DNA of 64,000 nt from Reticulitermes speratus (taxonomy: Eukaryota; Arthropoda; Insecta; Blattodea; Rhinotermitidae), in the NCBI GenBank assembly GCA_021186555.1, contig JAJKFL010000011.1, positions 10,626,001-10,690,000 on the forward strand. The letters are read 5' to 3'. Within the stretch, counting starts at the first letter, position 1. Each line of letters opens with the position of its first letter. The position numbers and the translations under genes are program-made. Positions 20,743 to 32,099 of the stretch are shown here, piece after piece. The notes under the pieces were generated by a model. That model was not told the DNA's origin and made no database searches. It worked only from the letters and a program-made list of their open reading frames with translations.

Positions 20743-21004
20743 CTTTTTCCAGTGGCTCGACAGCCCCTTGGGGGCCTAGGCCGCCTCATTTTTCGAGGCT
20801 TCACGATCACACTTTTAGACACACCACACTCGGTAGGACTCCTCTGGACGAGTGATCGGCCCGTCGCAGAGACCTCTACCTGACAACACACAACACTCAC
20901 AACAGACAGACATCCATGCCCTAAGCGGGCTTCGAACCCACAATCCCAGTAAGCGAGCGGCAGCAGACCCACGCCTTAGACCGCACGGCTACTGGGATCG
21001 GCAC
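20743..21004 (-). mobile_element. tRNA-derived SINE, family A, 10-bp TSD
   Basis: Perfect duplication GTTAATGCTT at 20733-20742 and 21005-21014. Body and head match family A; the copy has several substitutions (TTGGGGGCCTAGGCC, CTAAGCGGGCTTCGAACCC) and resembles the 24980 copy in its tail variant. Confidence 0.92.
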
Positions 21005-21244
21005 GTTAATGCTTTACACTTTGATTATAATTACACAACAACATGGCAACACACACGTGAACAAAACACACATTTTGACCATAGTGGATTAAACATTATG
21101 ACCATTCAAGGAGGGTGCAGGACGTCCCAAAATCCGAGCGCTCCTCGATGCCACGTTATAGTTACATTTCTTCTCTTGTTTAAAATAATTACTTATCACC
21201 ACCACCATCCTCATGGACTTGAATTCTCAGTAACCTATACTCTT

Positions 21245-21522
21245 GGCCGTGCTATGGCTCAGGCGGTTAGTCGCAGGCCTCCCAACGCGGATCCCTGGTC
21301 AGTCCACGTGGGATTTGTGGTGGACAAGTGGTACTGGGACAGGTTTTTCCCCGAGTACTTCGTTTCTTCCCCTGTCAATTTCATTCCACCGGTTCTCGAT
21401 TACTTGGAAAAATGAAAAAAAAAAACAATCATCTTTCTCTTCATCTTCATCACAGGGTTGCACAATAAGCCTTAAGGCTGCGGTGCGTCCGTAGCATCTG
21501 CTGCGGGGCCCTGCTAAAAAAA
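21245..21522 (+). mobile_element. tRNA-derived SINE, family C, 12-bp TSD
   Basis: Head GCCGTGCTATGGCTCAGGCG gives a tRNA-like A box. Body: GTGGACAAGTGG, ACTGGGACAGGTTTTTC, CCGAGTACTTCG, ATTTCATTCCACCGG. Tail: GGTGCGTCCGTAGCATCTGC and an A-run. Target duplication ACCTATACTCTT at 21233-21244 recurs with one change at 21523-21534. Four copies of the family are in the window. Confidence 0.9.
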
Positions 21523-21534
21523 ACCTATTCTCTT

Positions 21535-22054
21535 CAATTTACGTTACAAAACTGATTACTTGTTTCAATCAATATATTGTCTCAAAATTGTTAATTCTTG
21601 CGCTTGTTATTAAGTACCTTCGTGTCTAGAAAGAATCAAGCAAGATGAAGGCCAACACCGATTTTACCAACCATGATGTTCTTCAGAATCATAACCTGCA
21701 CGGCTGGCGAAGGACTCTTTTATATCGCACGCGTAACTCAACAATTCTCAAGAAAGACTTATTGAGGTTCTGTTTATGTCGCTACAGAAAGCAAGAAAGA
21801 GAAGAGCATTGTGTTTAGCGCCAACTCCTGCTACGCCTTTGAGAAGAATGCGTGCGGTCGGTATGTCCATGGCTGAACACCAGTGTCATACTAACGGCGG
21901 TTCGAGGAAGCGGCGTCAGAACTTCTCAGACGCAGCGTCGGTGTGTTTGAGGGAGACGACGCGCACCGGCGTTTCGTTTCTTTCAAACTGCAGTGCCTAA
22001 GAGACCAGTACTTGTGTTTACTAGTTTGCTTGAGAATGCTGTGTCGTATATTAG
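21535..22054. other. Low-copy noncoding stretch
   Basis: No gene recognised; a 74-codon frame at 21776-22000 has no features. Confidence 0.4.
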
Positions 22055-22552
22055 AGGATTAACTAACTAAGTCCTTCTTGAGAAGCTAACAGGTCCTCAG
22101 CTAGTCAAGAAATTCCCCGCATTTTATGGAACCCGAAGGTTCATTACCGCATTCACAAGAGCCCGCCACCTGTTCCTATCCTGAGCCAGATCAATCCAGT
22201 CTACGTTCCCAACTGATTTTTTCAAGATTCATTTTAAAAGTATCTTTATATCTATGCCTAGGTCTTCAAAGTGGTCTCTTTCCATCACGTTTCCCCACCA
22301 AAACCCTGCATGAACCTCTACTTTCTCCAATACGTGCTACATGCCCTGCCTTCTCACTGTTTCCATTTGATCACGGAATCATATTTGGTGAGGAGTACAA
22401 ACCATGAAGCTCCTGAGTGTGTAGTCTTCTACCAGTCCCCTGTTACCTCGTCCCTCTTAGGCCCAAATATCTACCTAAGCACCCTAGTCTCCAAACCCTC
22501 GGCCCATGTTCCTCCCTCCATGTCAGAGACCAAGTTTCACACCCATTATAAA
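22055..22552 (-). pseudogene. RTE-like LINE 3' fragment, decayed
   Basis: The reverse strand matches the fragment at 61760-62310 throughout: the tail (AACTAACTAAGTCC, CTTGAGAAGCTAACAGGTC, AAGAAATTCCCCGC) and the coding region, now broken by stops and indels. The corresponding intact residues at 61.8-62.2 kb read [20 protein letters not shown]. No RT catalytic domain remains. Confidence 0.8.
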
Positions 22553-22621
22553 GACAGGAAAAATTATACTTCTGTGTATGTTAATCTTCGTATTTTTGGA
22601 CAGCAAACTGGAAGAAGAAAG

Positions 22622-23515
22622 AACATAGCAGTTGTGTGTGCTGTAAGTGCCCCTGAATATAGCAGTTGTGTGTGCTGTAAGTGCCCCTGAACATAGCATG
22701 TTGTGTGTGCTGTAAGTGCCCCTGAACATAGCAGTTGTGTGTGCTGTAAGTGCCCCTGAACATAGCAGTTGTGTGTGCTGTAAGTGCCCTGAATATAGCA
22801 GTTGTGTGTGCTGTAAGTGCCCCTGAACATAGCAGTTGTGTGTGCTATAAGTGCCCCTGAACATAGCAGTTGTGTGTGCTGTAAGTGCCCCTGAACATAG
22901 CAGTTGTGTGTGCTATAAGTGCCCCTGAACATAGCAGTTGTGTGTGCTGTAAGTGCCCCTGAACATCGCAGTTGTGTGTGCTCTAAGTGCCCCTGAACAT
23001 AGCAGTTGTGTGTGCTGTAAGTGCCCCTGAACATAGCAGTTATGTGTGCTGTAAGTGCCCTGAACATCGCAGTTGTGTGTGCTGTAAGTGCCCCTGAACA
23101 TAGCAGTTGTGTGTGCTGTAAGTGTCCCTCAACATAGCAGTTGTGTGTGCTGTAAGTGTCCCTGAACATCGCAGTTGTGTGTGCTGTAAGTGTCCCTGAA
23201 TATAGCAGTTGTGTGTGCTGTAAGTGCCCCTGAACATCGCAGTTGTGTGGTGCTGAAAGTGTCCCTGAATATAGCAGTTGTGTGTGCTGTAAAGTGTCCC
23301 CTGAACATAGCAGTTGTGTGTGCTGTAAGTGTCCCTGAACATCGCAGTTGTGTGTGCTGTAAGTGTCCCACCCTGAACATCGCAGTTGTGTGTGCTGAAA
23401 GTGTCCCTGAATATAGCAGTTGTGTGTGCTGAAAGTGTCCCTGAATATAGCAGTTGTGTTTGCTGTAAGTGTCCCTGAACATCGCAGTTGTGTGTGCTGT
23501 AAGTGCCCCTGATAA
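22622..23515. repeat. 34-bp tandem satellite, ~26 copies
   Basis: Unit GCCCCTGAACATAGCAGTTG followed by TGTGTGCTGTAAGT. Variants: AACATCGCAG, AATATAGCAG, GTGTCCCTGAA, CTGAAAGT; the 3' half is richer in GTCCC and ATCGC types, so variants are regionally clustered. Because 34 is not a multiple of three, all minus-strand frames give the same 34-residue peptide repeat (TAHTTAMFRGTYSTHNCYVQ), producing a false 201-codon frame. Confidence 0.96.
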
Positions 23516-23900
23516 TTTCATTCCACGTACTTTAATCTATCCCAGAGCGTGGATGTCTCCACACTTGCAAATGGTGATCCTGTTAGAGAAAAATAAGACT
23601 GATTAATGGAGAATATCCTTGCACTAGTTTCAGCTTTTTAAGAAGTGTGTCAAGCCGTCTAAGGACGATGCAGTTCTTCTTACATCGGACAATCATGCAT
23701 GTCACATTTCGCCCCGAATATGTATTCACTGCAGGTATAATGGAATAATCCTGGTCTCCAATCCATCCCACACATCTCATCGTTTACAGCCTCTTGACCC
23801 CTGAAAGCTGCTTTCAGCAGGAAGTGTCACTTGTCCTTGAAATGACGTGCATATGAAAAAATTACTTACTACGTGTTGGCTATGTTGTTCCACAAATCCT
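23516..23900. other. Low-copy noncoding stretch
   Basis: No gene or repeat recognised between the satellite and the LINE fragment. Confidence 0.4.
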
Positions 23901-23915
23901 ATATCACGTTTTCTA

Positions 23916-24148
23916 AACTAATTAACTAACTCCATGGAGCAGAGTCCTTCTTGAGAAGCTAACAGATCGTCAGCTAGTCAAGAAATTCCCCGCGTTTTAT
24001 GGAACCCGAAGGTTCATTACCGCACTCACAAGAGCCCGCCACCTGTCCCTATCCTGAGCCATATCAATCCAGTCCATGCCCCCCCATTCCACTTCTTGAA
24101 GATCCATTTTAATATTATCCTCCCATGTACGCCTGGGTCTTCCAAGTG
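23916..24148 (-). pseudogene. 5'-truncated RTE-like LINE, 233 bp, with 15-bp TSD
   Basis: Perfect duplication ATATCACGTTTTCTA at 23901-23915 and 24149-24163. The minus strand encodes the last ~50 residues of the RT ORF ([48 protein letters not shown]) followed by the short 3' end and a (GTTA)n tail. The open frame that runs past 24148 is host target sequence. The insertion is young enough to keep a perfect duplication. Confidence 0.92.
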
Positions 24149-24163
24149 ATATCACGTTTTCTA

Positions 24164-24979
24164 CAACGAAGAATGGACCATCCGGCTTCAAGTCTGCAGT
24201 GTTTATCTTCTACGTCCAGAAATATTCACAGAAATTGAATTTGAAAAGAATTAGGACGCAAATAACATGATTAACAAGGAATGTGATGGCGAAAGTCCGT
24301 CAAAATAATACTGTGACAATACAAGTCAATACACATGTGCTAAGACCTGAATCGCAGCCTGGTGTTTCCCGAACCAAACGTTTGACGTCTTCTGCCCATG
24401 TCACAACGTAAGCATATGTCAGGTACAGACCGAATTCAGTAAAATGTGACACAGACGAATTTCGAAATTTTGAGAGGAAGGCCGAAGAGAAAAGGGCTTG
24501 AAAATTCCGATGACAAAGAACTACCGAATAGGAGAATAGACGATATTGATGAAACAAGAGAGAAAAACGAAACTGCCACAAGTAGGAAAACGAAAAAAAA
24601 GGCCTGCAGAAAGAAGAAAGAATTTAAAGAAAGTAAATGTGAGGAATCTGAAAAAATTATGAAAAGAAAATTGATGATTATGAGGAGCTGAATGACACCG
24701 ATACCGTTCATACAGACGGATGTGCAGACATAAGACAAGTACTTAGTTACCGTCCCGACACATTTTAAACATTTAGTATCAGTCCATCGGACTACGCATG
24801 GCTACATGCTTCGACCGAAACGGACACGTTCACGGCATTTGGCATTGCAAAATGTAAACAATTGCATTACACAAAACTGTACCTCTGGACTGAGATCTCA
24901 ATCATACGTTCATTATTACATAACGGCTTCAATGTTAAAAACGATATTCAAAAAATAAAATTACGTAAACATTTGAAAG
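24164..24979. other. Low-copy stretch with Lys-rich open frame
   Basis: The plus frame 24446-24691 (81 codons) is Lys/Glu-rich (SRKTKKKACRKKKEFKES) and is open because of A/G-rich composition. No domain recognised; it could be a chance frame. The rest is AT-rich noncoding. Confidence 0.35.
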
Positions 24980-25232
24980 CCGATCCCACTGGCCGCGCGG
25001 TCTAAGGCGTGGGTCTAGGCCGCTCGCTTGCTGGGATTGTGGGTTTGAATCCCGCCGGAGGGCATGGATATCTGTCTCTTGTGAGTGTTGTGTGATGTCA
25101 GGTAGAGGTCTCTGCGACGAGCTTATCACTCGTCCAGAGAAGTCCTACGGAGTGTGGTGTGTCTAAGTGTGATTGTGAGGCCTCGATAATAAAGGAGGCC
25201 TAGGCCCCCAAGGGGCTGTTGCGCCATCCCCC
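24980..25232 (+). mobile_element. tRNA-derived SINE, family A
   Basis: Starts CGATCCCACTGGCCGCGCGG with an A box CGGTCTAAGGCG and B box GGGTTTGAATCCC, ends GGGGCTGTTGCGCCATCCCC. It carries the GGCCTAGGCCCCCAAGGGG tail variant shared with the copy at 20743. No clear target duplication. Confidence 0.88.
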
Positions 25233-26050
25233 CCAATGGTTGATAAATTAATATCGAATATTTGCAGAATCATACTTAGTAAAAAGAATCTTGAGTGGTT
25301 TCAGCAAAATCTGTCCCGGTGCCACTTTGTCCACATGGCCCGGGTCGCTGCGGTTATCAGCAACTGTTTTTAATACCAAACAAAGCCCCTGTCATGAGAA
25401 CCACATTCACTCTCCGCTGTTCTGTAAAATTAGTTGTTTCTTCCACCACCAGTTAACGCTACGTAACGTACACCTAATCGCGAGGTCAACGAAACTCTTG
25501 GAGTTCAACTATTGATTAAATTTGTAATTGAAACACCTGCGCCATCTTCGACAGAAAGCGGCGTAACTACCTACAGAGACCCATGCTGCCGTTGCATGCA
25601 TGGTTTAATTGAAACACCAACGCCATCTGTGGACAAAAATGAAAATAACAGCCTGCAAAGACGCCTGGCGTCGACGCTGCCACGCCAGTCTGCCTGTTAA
25701 AGCCACGCAAGCTTATATACGTGGGTAGCACAAAGGGGTCATGGCATTTCACACAACTACAGCTACTATATGCATGACTCGCATATTACTTTTAATGAAT
25801 CTCCGGAAACTTGTGTTTTATTGATTTCAGTCCTTCAAAAGCAGTTTCACACAGCTTCCTTATGATAAAACAAAACTCTATGTAAACTGAACATGAAACC
25901 ATAACTGAGAATAAACTTTACCATAATTCAAGTCCAGTGTAAAAATAAATGAACACAAATTCATTTAAAATTAGGGAATCTAAAAGAACATTCATTTCTC
26001 CCCCTTACTGCGCAAAGGCAGAAGAATTACTTGTAACATTAATAAGTATT
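25233..26050. other. Low-copy noncoding stretch
   Basis: TTAATTGAAACACC..CGCCATCT occurs twice about 95 bp apart (near 25525 and 25606), an imperfect direct duplication. No gene recognised. Confidence 0.4.
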
Positions 26051-26340
26051 TGGCCGTGCCATGGCTCAGGCGGTTAGTCGCCGGCCTCTCACGCGGTGGC
26101 CTGGGTTCGATCCCGTATCGGTCCATGTGAGATTTGTGGTGGACAAAGTGGCACTGGGACAGGTTTTTTCTCCGAGTACTTCGTTTTTCCCCTGTGAATT
26201 TCATTCCACCGGTGCTCCATTAAAATGGAAAATGCAGATAAAAACTTCATCATCATCATCTTCCTCATAGAGTTGCACAACAAGCCTTTAAGACTGCGGT
26301 GCGTCCGTAGCATCTGCTGCGGGGCCCTTCAATAAAAAAA
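26051..26340 (+). mobile_element. tRNA-derived SINE, family C
   Basis: Head GGCCGTGCCATGGCTCAGGC with B box GGGTTCGATCCC. Body and tail as in the 21245 copy, including TCATCATCATC and GGTGCGTCCGTAGCATCTGC, ending in AATAAAAAAATA. No clear target duplication seen. Confidence 0.9.
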
Positions 26341-27660
26341 TAGGCATTTCGTCCCAACTTTACTGTGTTTTCCCCAGTTTCATTTAATCTGTTGGTTTAG
26401 CTATTCGCCTGTTGATTTATTAGTTCAACGGATGTTTCACAGTACAACTTCAAACTCTATAACCCGGTGTTTAACAATTGCAAGCCTTCAAGAGGTCTCC
26501 TTAAATTTCATATATAAAGCATACTGACCGTTTCAGTTCTTGCGATCGGCTGATCCCCCGTCCAAGGGATCTTAACGCATTGTTTTCGAATGACTTCCGA
26601 ATCGGAAGCGGCCAGAATGTTTAATTCGTGGCAGTCGAAGTAGAAAGAACAAAAAAGCAACACGTTGCTGTTGCGAGACCATCGTACAAATGGTTACATC
26701 TTATGTCTGAATGGCGTATTGATAGAAACCGACTTGTGGGCGAACAAGACACGCGTGCTGAAGGTTCATTAGCCTAAATCTGACGGCCTATCGACGAAAA
26801 CCTTTCAGAGTGTCCCTGCCGAATGCAAAGGGTTGTTTGATAATGAAATTCCATTTTGTGTGTGTGTGTGTGAGAGAGAGGGAGAGAGATGGCTAGACAG
26901 TCAGTCAGTCATATGGAAGGCTGGCTGCAGCAGCGCGGTCCGGCACGCAGGCAGAACGAAGAACTTGCAGCAAGCCTGGAAACTTCTGCCGCAGACCAAT
27001 CCCAAGTTTAGGTGTCTTGTCAATGGTTAAATGGTTAAGAACCCATGGAGACGGCCATTTCCCGGCCAGTTACATGTTGTTTACAGATATAATCGCTGTT
27101 TGTTGTGTGAAATCATATGAAAAGCAGGGAAACAGCTCTTTGGGGAAAATGCAGACTTTCTGAATGTTGAGCGTCGCGGTGCATACAGCACCCAGTGAAG
27201 TAAAATGCATAACTCACTTTAGGAAACAAACTCCGCTGACCATCTCAGGGACCCGTCACTGTCTCTCTCAATTGGACATCGGGCGTCTGCGTGGGTAAGG
27301 TGGCCGAATAATAACACTAAGCAGTGAACTTCATCTAGCATCGATACAAGAATGAGTGTTTCTTTACCTGTACCACATTATAAACATTCATGGCGTGACA
27401 CTGATAAGTGGACATAGCTTTCTCTTCACCTGAAATTCTAAAATGGCTACTGAAACGACAAGCACAGGTGCATCTTGTATATCCGTTAAAACCATCAGTT
27501 CTGTCGCTCAAACTCGAATATATACTATATATTTTCTGCAATGTGAGTGATATATTGAACGCTTTTTGCAGGGCATGATAGTAAGTCATAATCTCCGGGG
27601 GACCATAACTGCCAGTCAAATGCGGTAGTACTGTATGGCAACAGGGACACCCGCGTCTGC
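26341..27660. other. Low-copy stretch with short (GT)n/(GA)n
   Basis: A (GT)n tract then (GA)n at about 26857-26889. Short frames are not credible. No gene recognised. Confidence 0.4.
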
Positions 27661-27672
27661 TGTCCCTATATA

Positions 27673-27953
27673 AAGGTACAGCAATCCCATTACAGGCCAG
27701 GACAGACCCTGAGGGTTCCAGGAGGTTCAGGCTCCCAGAATTTCCAGACAATCGGCACATGAAGGTGGTAAGGTTGTCAGTCCTACGCACCGGCCGCCTT
27801 TAACCCCCAGAAAATATTCCTGGTACTCATTTCTGTTAGCGCTGAGTCGACCCCAGAGCCACAGTGCGGCCGGAAGGATCATGTCAATGAAAAATTCCAG
27901 CGACGCCATCGGGAATCGAACCCGCGACCTTCCGGTTTGTATCGCAGTGCCCC
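27673..27953 (-). mobile_element. tRNA-derived SINE, family F, 12-bp TSD
   Basis: Perfect duplication TGTCCCTATATA at 27661-27672 and 27954-27965. The minus strand shows a tRNA-like B box CGGGTTCGATTCCCG (27910-27926 region), then a body with CCGCACTGTGGCTCTGGGG, GAGTACCAGGAATATTTTC, GGCGGCCGGTGCGTAGG and ACCTTCATGTGCCGATTGTC. A second copy is at 30950. Frames of 89 and 151 codons through it are not genes. Confidence 0.9.
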
Positions 27954-27965
27954 TGTCCCTATATA

Positions 27966-28606
27966 CTTGCTCTAATTTCAGAACCTCTTTGCCCATGCCC
28001 CAGTTTCACACGGACGTTCTTCTTTATGTTCCAGGCCGTACTTGCCTTACGCGAAACACCAAGAAGTCTATAATATAAAAAGTTATTTTAAGGACATATC
28101 TTTTTTAGAAATGATATATAATAAAATCACTTCTGACGAACTGTTGTGAATATCGCAACAAACATACAACATGCAAACAACTTCTTGACTAAAAGGACTT
28201 TATACTGCTAGTGCTCAAAGTCTGCTGTACAATAAGTATGGACGTTGTTTAAGCACGATCATTTATCTTATATCTAACTTTGAAAATATATCCTCAGTAC
28301 TAAGTTAATCACTTTGAAATGCGTTATATTAAACAAAATAACAATCTGCATCAACTATCTATAAAAACATTTACTTCAGCCAGGAAGTGATTGAAACAAT
28401 TCATAGAATTCAATACACTCAAGATTATGCTCGAAAAAATTAATAATATTAGGCCTAATATTATGTAATGTGGTCTAGCAAACAAGTAGGTTACCGGACG
28501 ACATTTACTCGCTTTCTATACTTTCCGAAATACTCGTTTTGTCTGGCAAGTGCAAGTATGCGGTTTTGTTTGCGACTTTACGCACGAAATTTAAAGAAGA
28601 GAGATA
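27966..28606. other. AT-rich noncoding stretch
   Basis: No gene or repeat recognised before the 56-bp satellite. Confidence 0.4.
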
Positions 28607-29872
28607 ACTTAGGAACTAACGAACGGGCAGTATCATAGAGTGCATATCTTAGTTACGGGACAACTTAGGAACTAACGAACGGGCAGTATCAAGGAGTGCA
28701 TATCTTAGTTACGGGATAACTTAGGAACTAACGAACGGGCAGTATCATGGAGTGCATATCTTAGTTACGGGATAACTTAGGAACTAACTAACGGGCAGTA
28801 TCAAGGAGTGAATATCTTAGTTACGGGATAACTTAGGAACTAACGAACGGGCAGTATCATGGAGTGCAAATCTTAGTTACGGGATAACTTAGGAACTAAC
28901 GAACGGGCAGTATCATGGAGTGCATATCTTAGTTACGGGATAACTTAGGAACTAACGAACGGGCAGTATCAAGGAGTGAATATCTTAGTTACGGGATAAC
29001 TTAGGAACTAACGAACGGGCAGTATCATGGAGTGCAAATCTTAGTTACGGGATAACTTAGGAACTAACGAACGGGCAGTACCATGGAGTGCATATCTTAG
29101 TTACGGGACAACTTAGGAACTAACGAACGGGCAGTATCAAGGAGTGCATATCTTAGTTACGGGATAACTTAGGAACAAACGAACGGGCAGTATCATGGAG
29201 TGCATATCTTAGTTACGGGATAACTTAGGAACTAACGAACGGGCAGTATCAAGGAGTGAATATCTTAGTTACGGGATAACTTAGGAACTAACGAACGGGC
29301 AGTATCATGGAGTGCAAATCTTAGTTACGGGATAACTTAGGAACTAACGAACGGGCAGTACCATGGAGTGCATATCTTAGTTACGGGATAACTTAGGAAC
29401 TAACGAACGGGCAGTATCATGGAGTGCAAATCTTAGTTACGGGATAACTTAGGAACTAATGAACGGGCAGTACCATGGAGTGCATATCTTAGTTACGGGA
29501 TAACTTAGGAACTAACGAACGGGCAGTATCATGGAGTGCATATCTTAGTTACGGGATAACTTAGGAACTAACGAACGGGCAGTACCATGGAGTGCATATC
29601 TTAGTTACGGGATAACTTAGGAACTAACGAACGGGCAGTACCATGGAGTGCATATCTTAGTTACGGGATAACTTAGGAACTAACGAACGGGCAGTATCAT
29701 GGAGTGCATATCTTAGTTACGGGATAACTTAGGAACTAACGAACGGGCAGTATCATGGAGTGCATATCTTAGTTACGGGATAACTTAGGAACTAACGAAC
29801 GGGCAGTACCATGGAGTGCATATCTTAGTTACGGGATAACTTAGGAACTAACGAACGGGCAGTACCATGGAG
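28607..29872. repeat. 56-bp tandem satellite, ~22 copies
   Basis: Unit GATAACTTAGGAACTAACGA, ACGGGCAGTATCATGGAGTG, CATATCTTAGTTACGG. Variant positions (TATCATGG, TATCAAGG, TACCATGG; GTGCATAT, GTGAATAT, GTGCAAAT) recur in blocks, and a run of about five units appears duplicated, indicating segmental expansion. The array ends in a partial unit at 29872. Confidence 0.97.
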
Positions 29873-29942
29873 TGAAATCATTGAATACTGATGGTTTAAC
29901 TTGGACTAATCATTCAACGTTACAGCACGTAGTTTAACAGTT

Positions 29943-30225
29943 TTTTATGGTGAAGAGCCCCACAGCAGATGCTACGGACGCACCGCAGCCTTGAGGCTTA
30001 TTTTGCAACACTGTGATGAAGATGATTAGTTTTTTCCTTTTTCCTTGTAATGGAGCACCGGTGGAATGAAACTGACAGGCGAAAACCGAATTACTCGGGG
30101 AAAAAAACCTGTCCCAGTGCTGCTTTGTCCACCACAAATCCCACATGGACTGACCCGGGATCGAACCCAGGCCTCCGCGGTAAGAGGCCGGCGACTAACT
30201 GCCTGAGCCAGGGCACGGCCCTCAA
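29943..30225 (-). mobile_element. tRNA-derived SINE, family C, 10-bp TSD
   Basis: TTTAACAGTT at 29933-29942 and 30226-30235 flanks the copy. The B box reads GGGTTCGATCCCGG on the minus strand; tail side GGTGCGTCCGTAGCATCTGC. It lies about 70 bp beyond the 56-bp satellite. Confidence 0.92.
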
Positions 30226-30235
30226 TTTAACAGTT

Positions 30236-30949
30236 ACGTGCAGTCGAATAAATAAAACAGTAATTATGGACGTTCAATGCGAAGGTACAAGCGAGTGCAT
30301 GTAATGTGCATTTGCTGCAATTTGGACAGTCGCTGGGGAAACTGGGTGTAATAAGATTGAAGAAAAGCCAAGCGCAAGCTGGTTGTGGTACAGGAGGCCG
30401 CAGCTCTTAGCACAGTCACTGGGTCTTCACACTGTGTACGAATATCTGACTGTCACTGGTAAGACTCGAAAAATAGAGACTATTTCACTACAAGCAATTA
30501 GACTAATTAGAAACTTCATTTACATTTATGAATACTTTAAAAAACTGTGGTTGGGTGTGCCTGCAATAGTAAATTTTTAAGTGTAATAAATTATACCATG
30601 ACAAACACATATCTCTTATTTAATACATCGCTCTCAATCTCTCTATGAACACGCAAGCTGCTCCAGAATTAACTATGTTTCTGTCGTTTGCCCAGTTACT
30701 TCTCCTTTTACGCCGACTAAGCTGCATCTTATCCCATAAAAGTTTCCTCTCCGCAAGCGGTTTATGCGTTACTGGTAACGGCAACTATATATGCCTAGAG
30801 GTCCAAAGCTAATACAAACTAACAATATTACACAGCTCTCAGGCACAATCTGCTCTCTTCTTATTTCTCCAAATGTTAAAAATATCGAGTACATGTAAGT
30901 CCCAACAGGAACTCATAAAGAATTTGACCTCTGATTAACATCAAGTAAG
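30236..30949. other. Low-copy noncoding stretch
   Basis: A 65-codon frame at 30383-30580 has no features. No gene or repeat recognised. Confidence 0.4.
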
Positions 30950-31228
30950 CCGGAAGGTCGCGGGTTCGATTCCCGATGGTGTCATTGGAATTTTTCATTA
31001 ACACAATCCTTCCGGTCGCACTATGGCCCTGGGGTCGACGCAGCTTCCAACAGAAATGAGTACCAGGAATATTTCCTGGGGGTAAAGGCGGCCGGTGCGT
31101 AGGGCTGACAACCTTACCACCTTCATGTGCCGATTGTCTAGAAATCTGGGAGCCCCAACCTCCTGGAACCCTAAGGGCCTGTCCAGGCCTGTAATGGGAT
31201 TGCTTACCAAGGCATTTTCCTCGGCCGT
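30950..31228 (+). mobile_element. tRNA-derived SINE, family F, second copy
   Basis: CCGGAAGGTCGCGGGTTCGA through GGAATTTTTCATTAACAC, GAGTACCAGGAATATTTCC, GGCGGCCGGTGCGTAGG and CCTGTAATGGGATTGCT match the 27.7-27.95 kb copy in the opposite orientation. More diverged (GGTGTCATTGG) and with no clear target duplication. Confidence 0.85.
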
Positions 31229-31334
31229 CCTAATAAGTTTCTGCAGTGGAGTTCGTGTTTGATAACTGAATTCGTGTTTCTGTTGTACCCCTACCTCTGT
31301 TGTTCTCCCACCATTTCAAGAAAAAGAATAACCT

Positions 31335-31530
31335 TGACTTCAGGCTTCCGCGGCGATGTTCATGAGATCTGAGCTCTTCTGGGATATTACGCGGCGTCGC
31401 GTGGTAATTGTTTACCGACGTTTCGGGACAATGTATCAATTCCATCATCAAGGGTCAAGAAGTCCCGTAACGTCGGTAAAGAATTACCACACGACGCCGC
31501 GTGGTATCCCAGAAGAACGCATATCTTAAA
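31335..31530. mobile_element. Family 2 foldback element
   Basis: Left arm TTCAGGCTTCCGCGGCGATG, GAGCTCTTCTGGGATATTAC, TTTACCGACGTTTCGGGAC. Right arm CGTAACGTCGGTAAAGAATT, ACCACACGACGCCGCGTGGT. The right-arm core is deleted (only TCAAGAAGTCCCGTAACGTC), so the core survives only as the minus-strand copy in the left arm. Target duplication not clear. Confidence 0.8.
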
Positions 31531-32099
31531 AATAATGTTTGATTTGATCTTCGTGTGTTCAACAGATAATGACCCCCTCTACACACAAAATATGTTGATA
31601 ACGTTTAAAATTTAAATATTCGAAGCGATAAACATATAAGTAGCAAGATACTTAGAATTTCAAATTATATTAACGCTCTTCATCTGGTTCCTTCCTGCCT
31701 GAGAGATGACAGGATATTAATCCATAATTTTCCCCACGAATTTATCAACTTAAAAGCCGATTAAGGCAGAAGAACCTGCAACGCAATTTGGGGAATGACT
31801 TCAGTATGTCAGTAATGATCGACGTTTACCGGTACTTAACGAGACTTTGGTCTACCTGCATTGATAGTTGGGTAGTCTCTAATCCTGGCAGTATGTGCAC
31901 CCTGTGACAGCACTTGGCCCACATGTCAGTCTGACGTGGTCGTTGATCCCCCCAATTGACTGTCTGATTCATTTGAAATGGCAGTTGACGTATTAAGCTT
32001 TACAGAGTGACAGTAAATCTATTTTCATAGGTAAAAAAATAAAACTTCCTGTAACATTGAAGCATCAGCTCAGTGCCTGCACCATCTTACTCTACAATG
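31531..32099. other. Low-copy noncoding stretch
   Basis: No gene or repeat recognised. Confidence 0.4.

Noticed and set aside
20852..21415. 187-codon plus frame
   Set aside because: It crosses a family A SINE (reverse) and a family C SINE head; it is a chance fusion of repeats.
22564..23169. 201-codon minus-strand open frame
   Set aside because: It lies wholly within the 34-bp satellite and encodes a perfect periodic peptide in every frame; it is produced by the repeat.
24446..24691. Lys-rich 81-codon frame as a nuclear protein
   Set aside because: The composition follows from A/G-rich DNA, with no domain, homologue recognised or splice context.
27335..27790. 151-codon minus frame
   Set aside because: Its first part is SINE family F sequence and its remainder has no domain.
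15206..29872. CRISPR-like arrays
   Set aside because: The tandem repeats are contiguous with no unique spacers, and the genome is eukaryotic; these are satellites.
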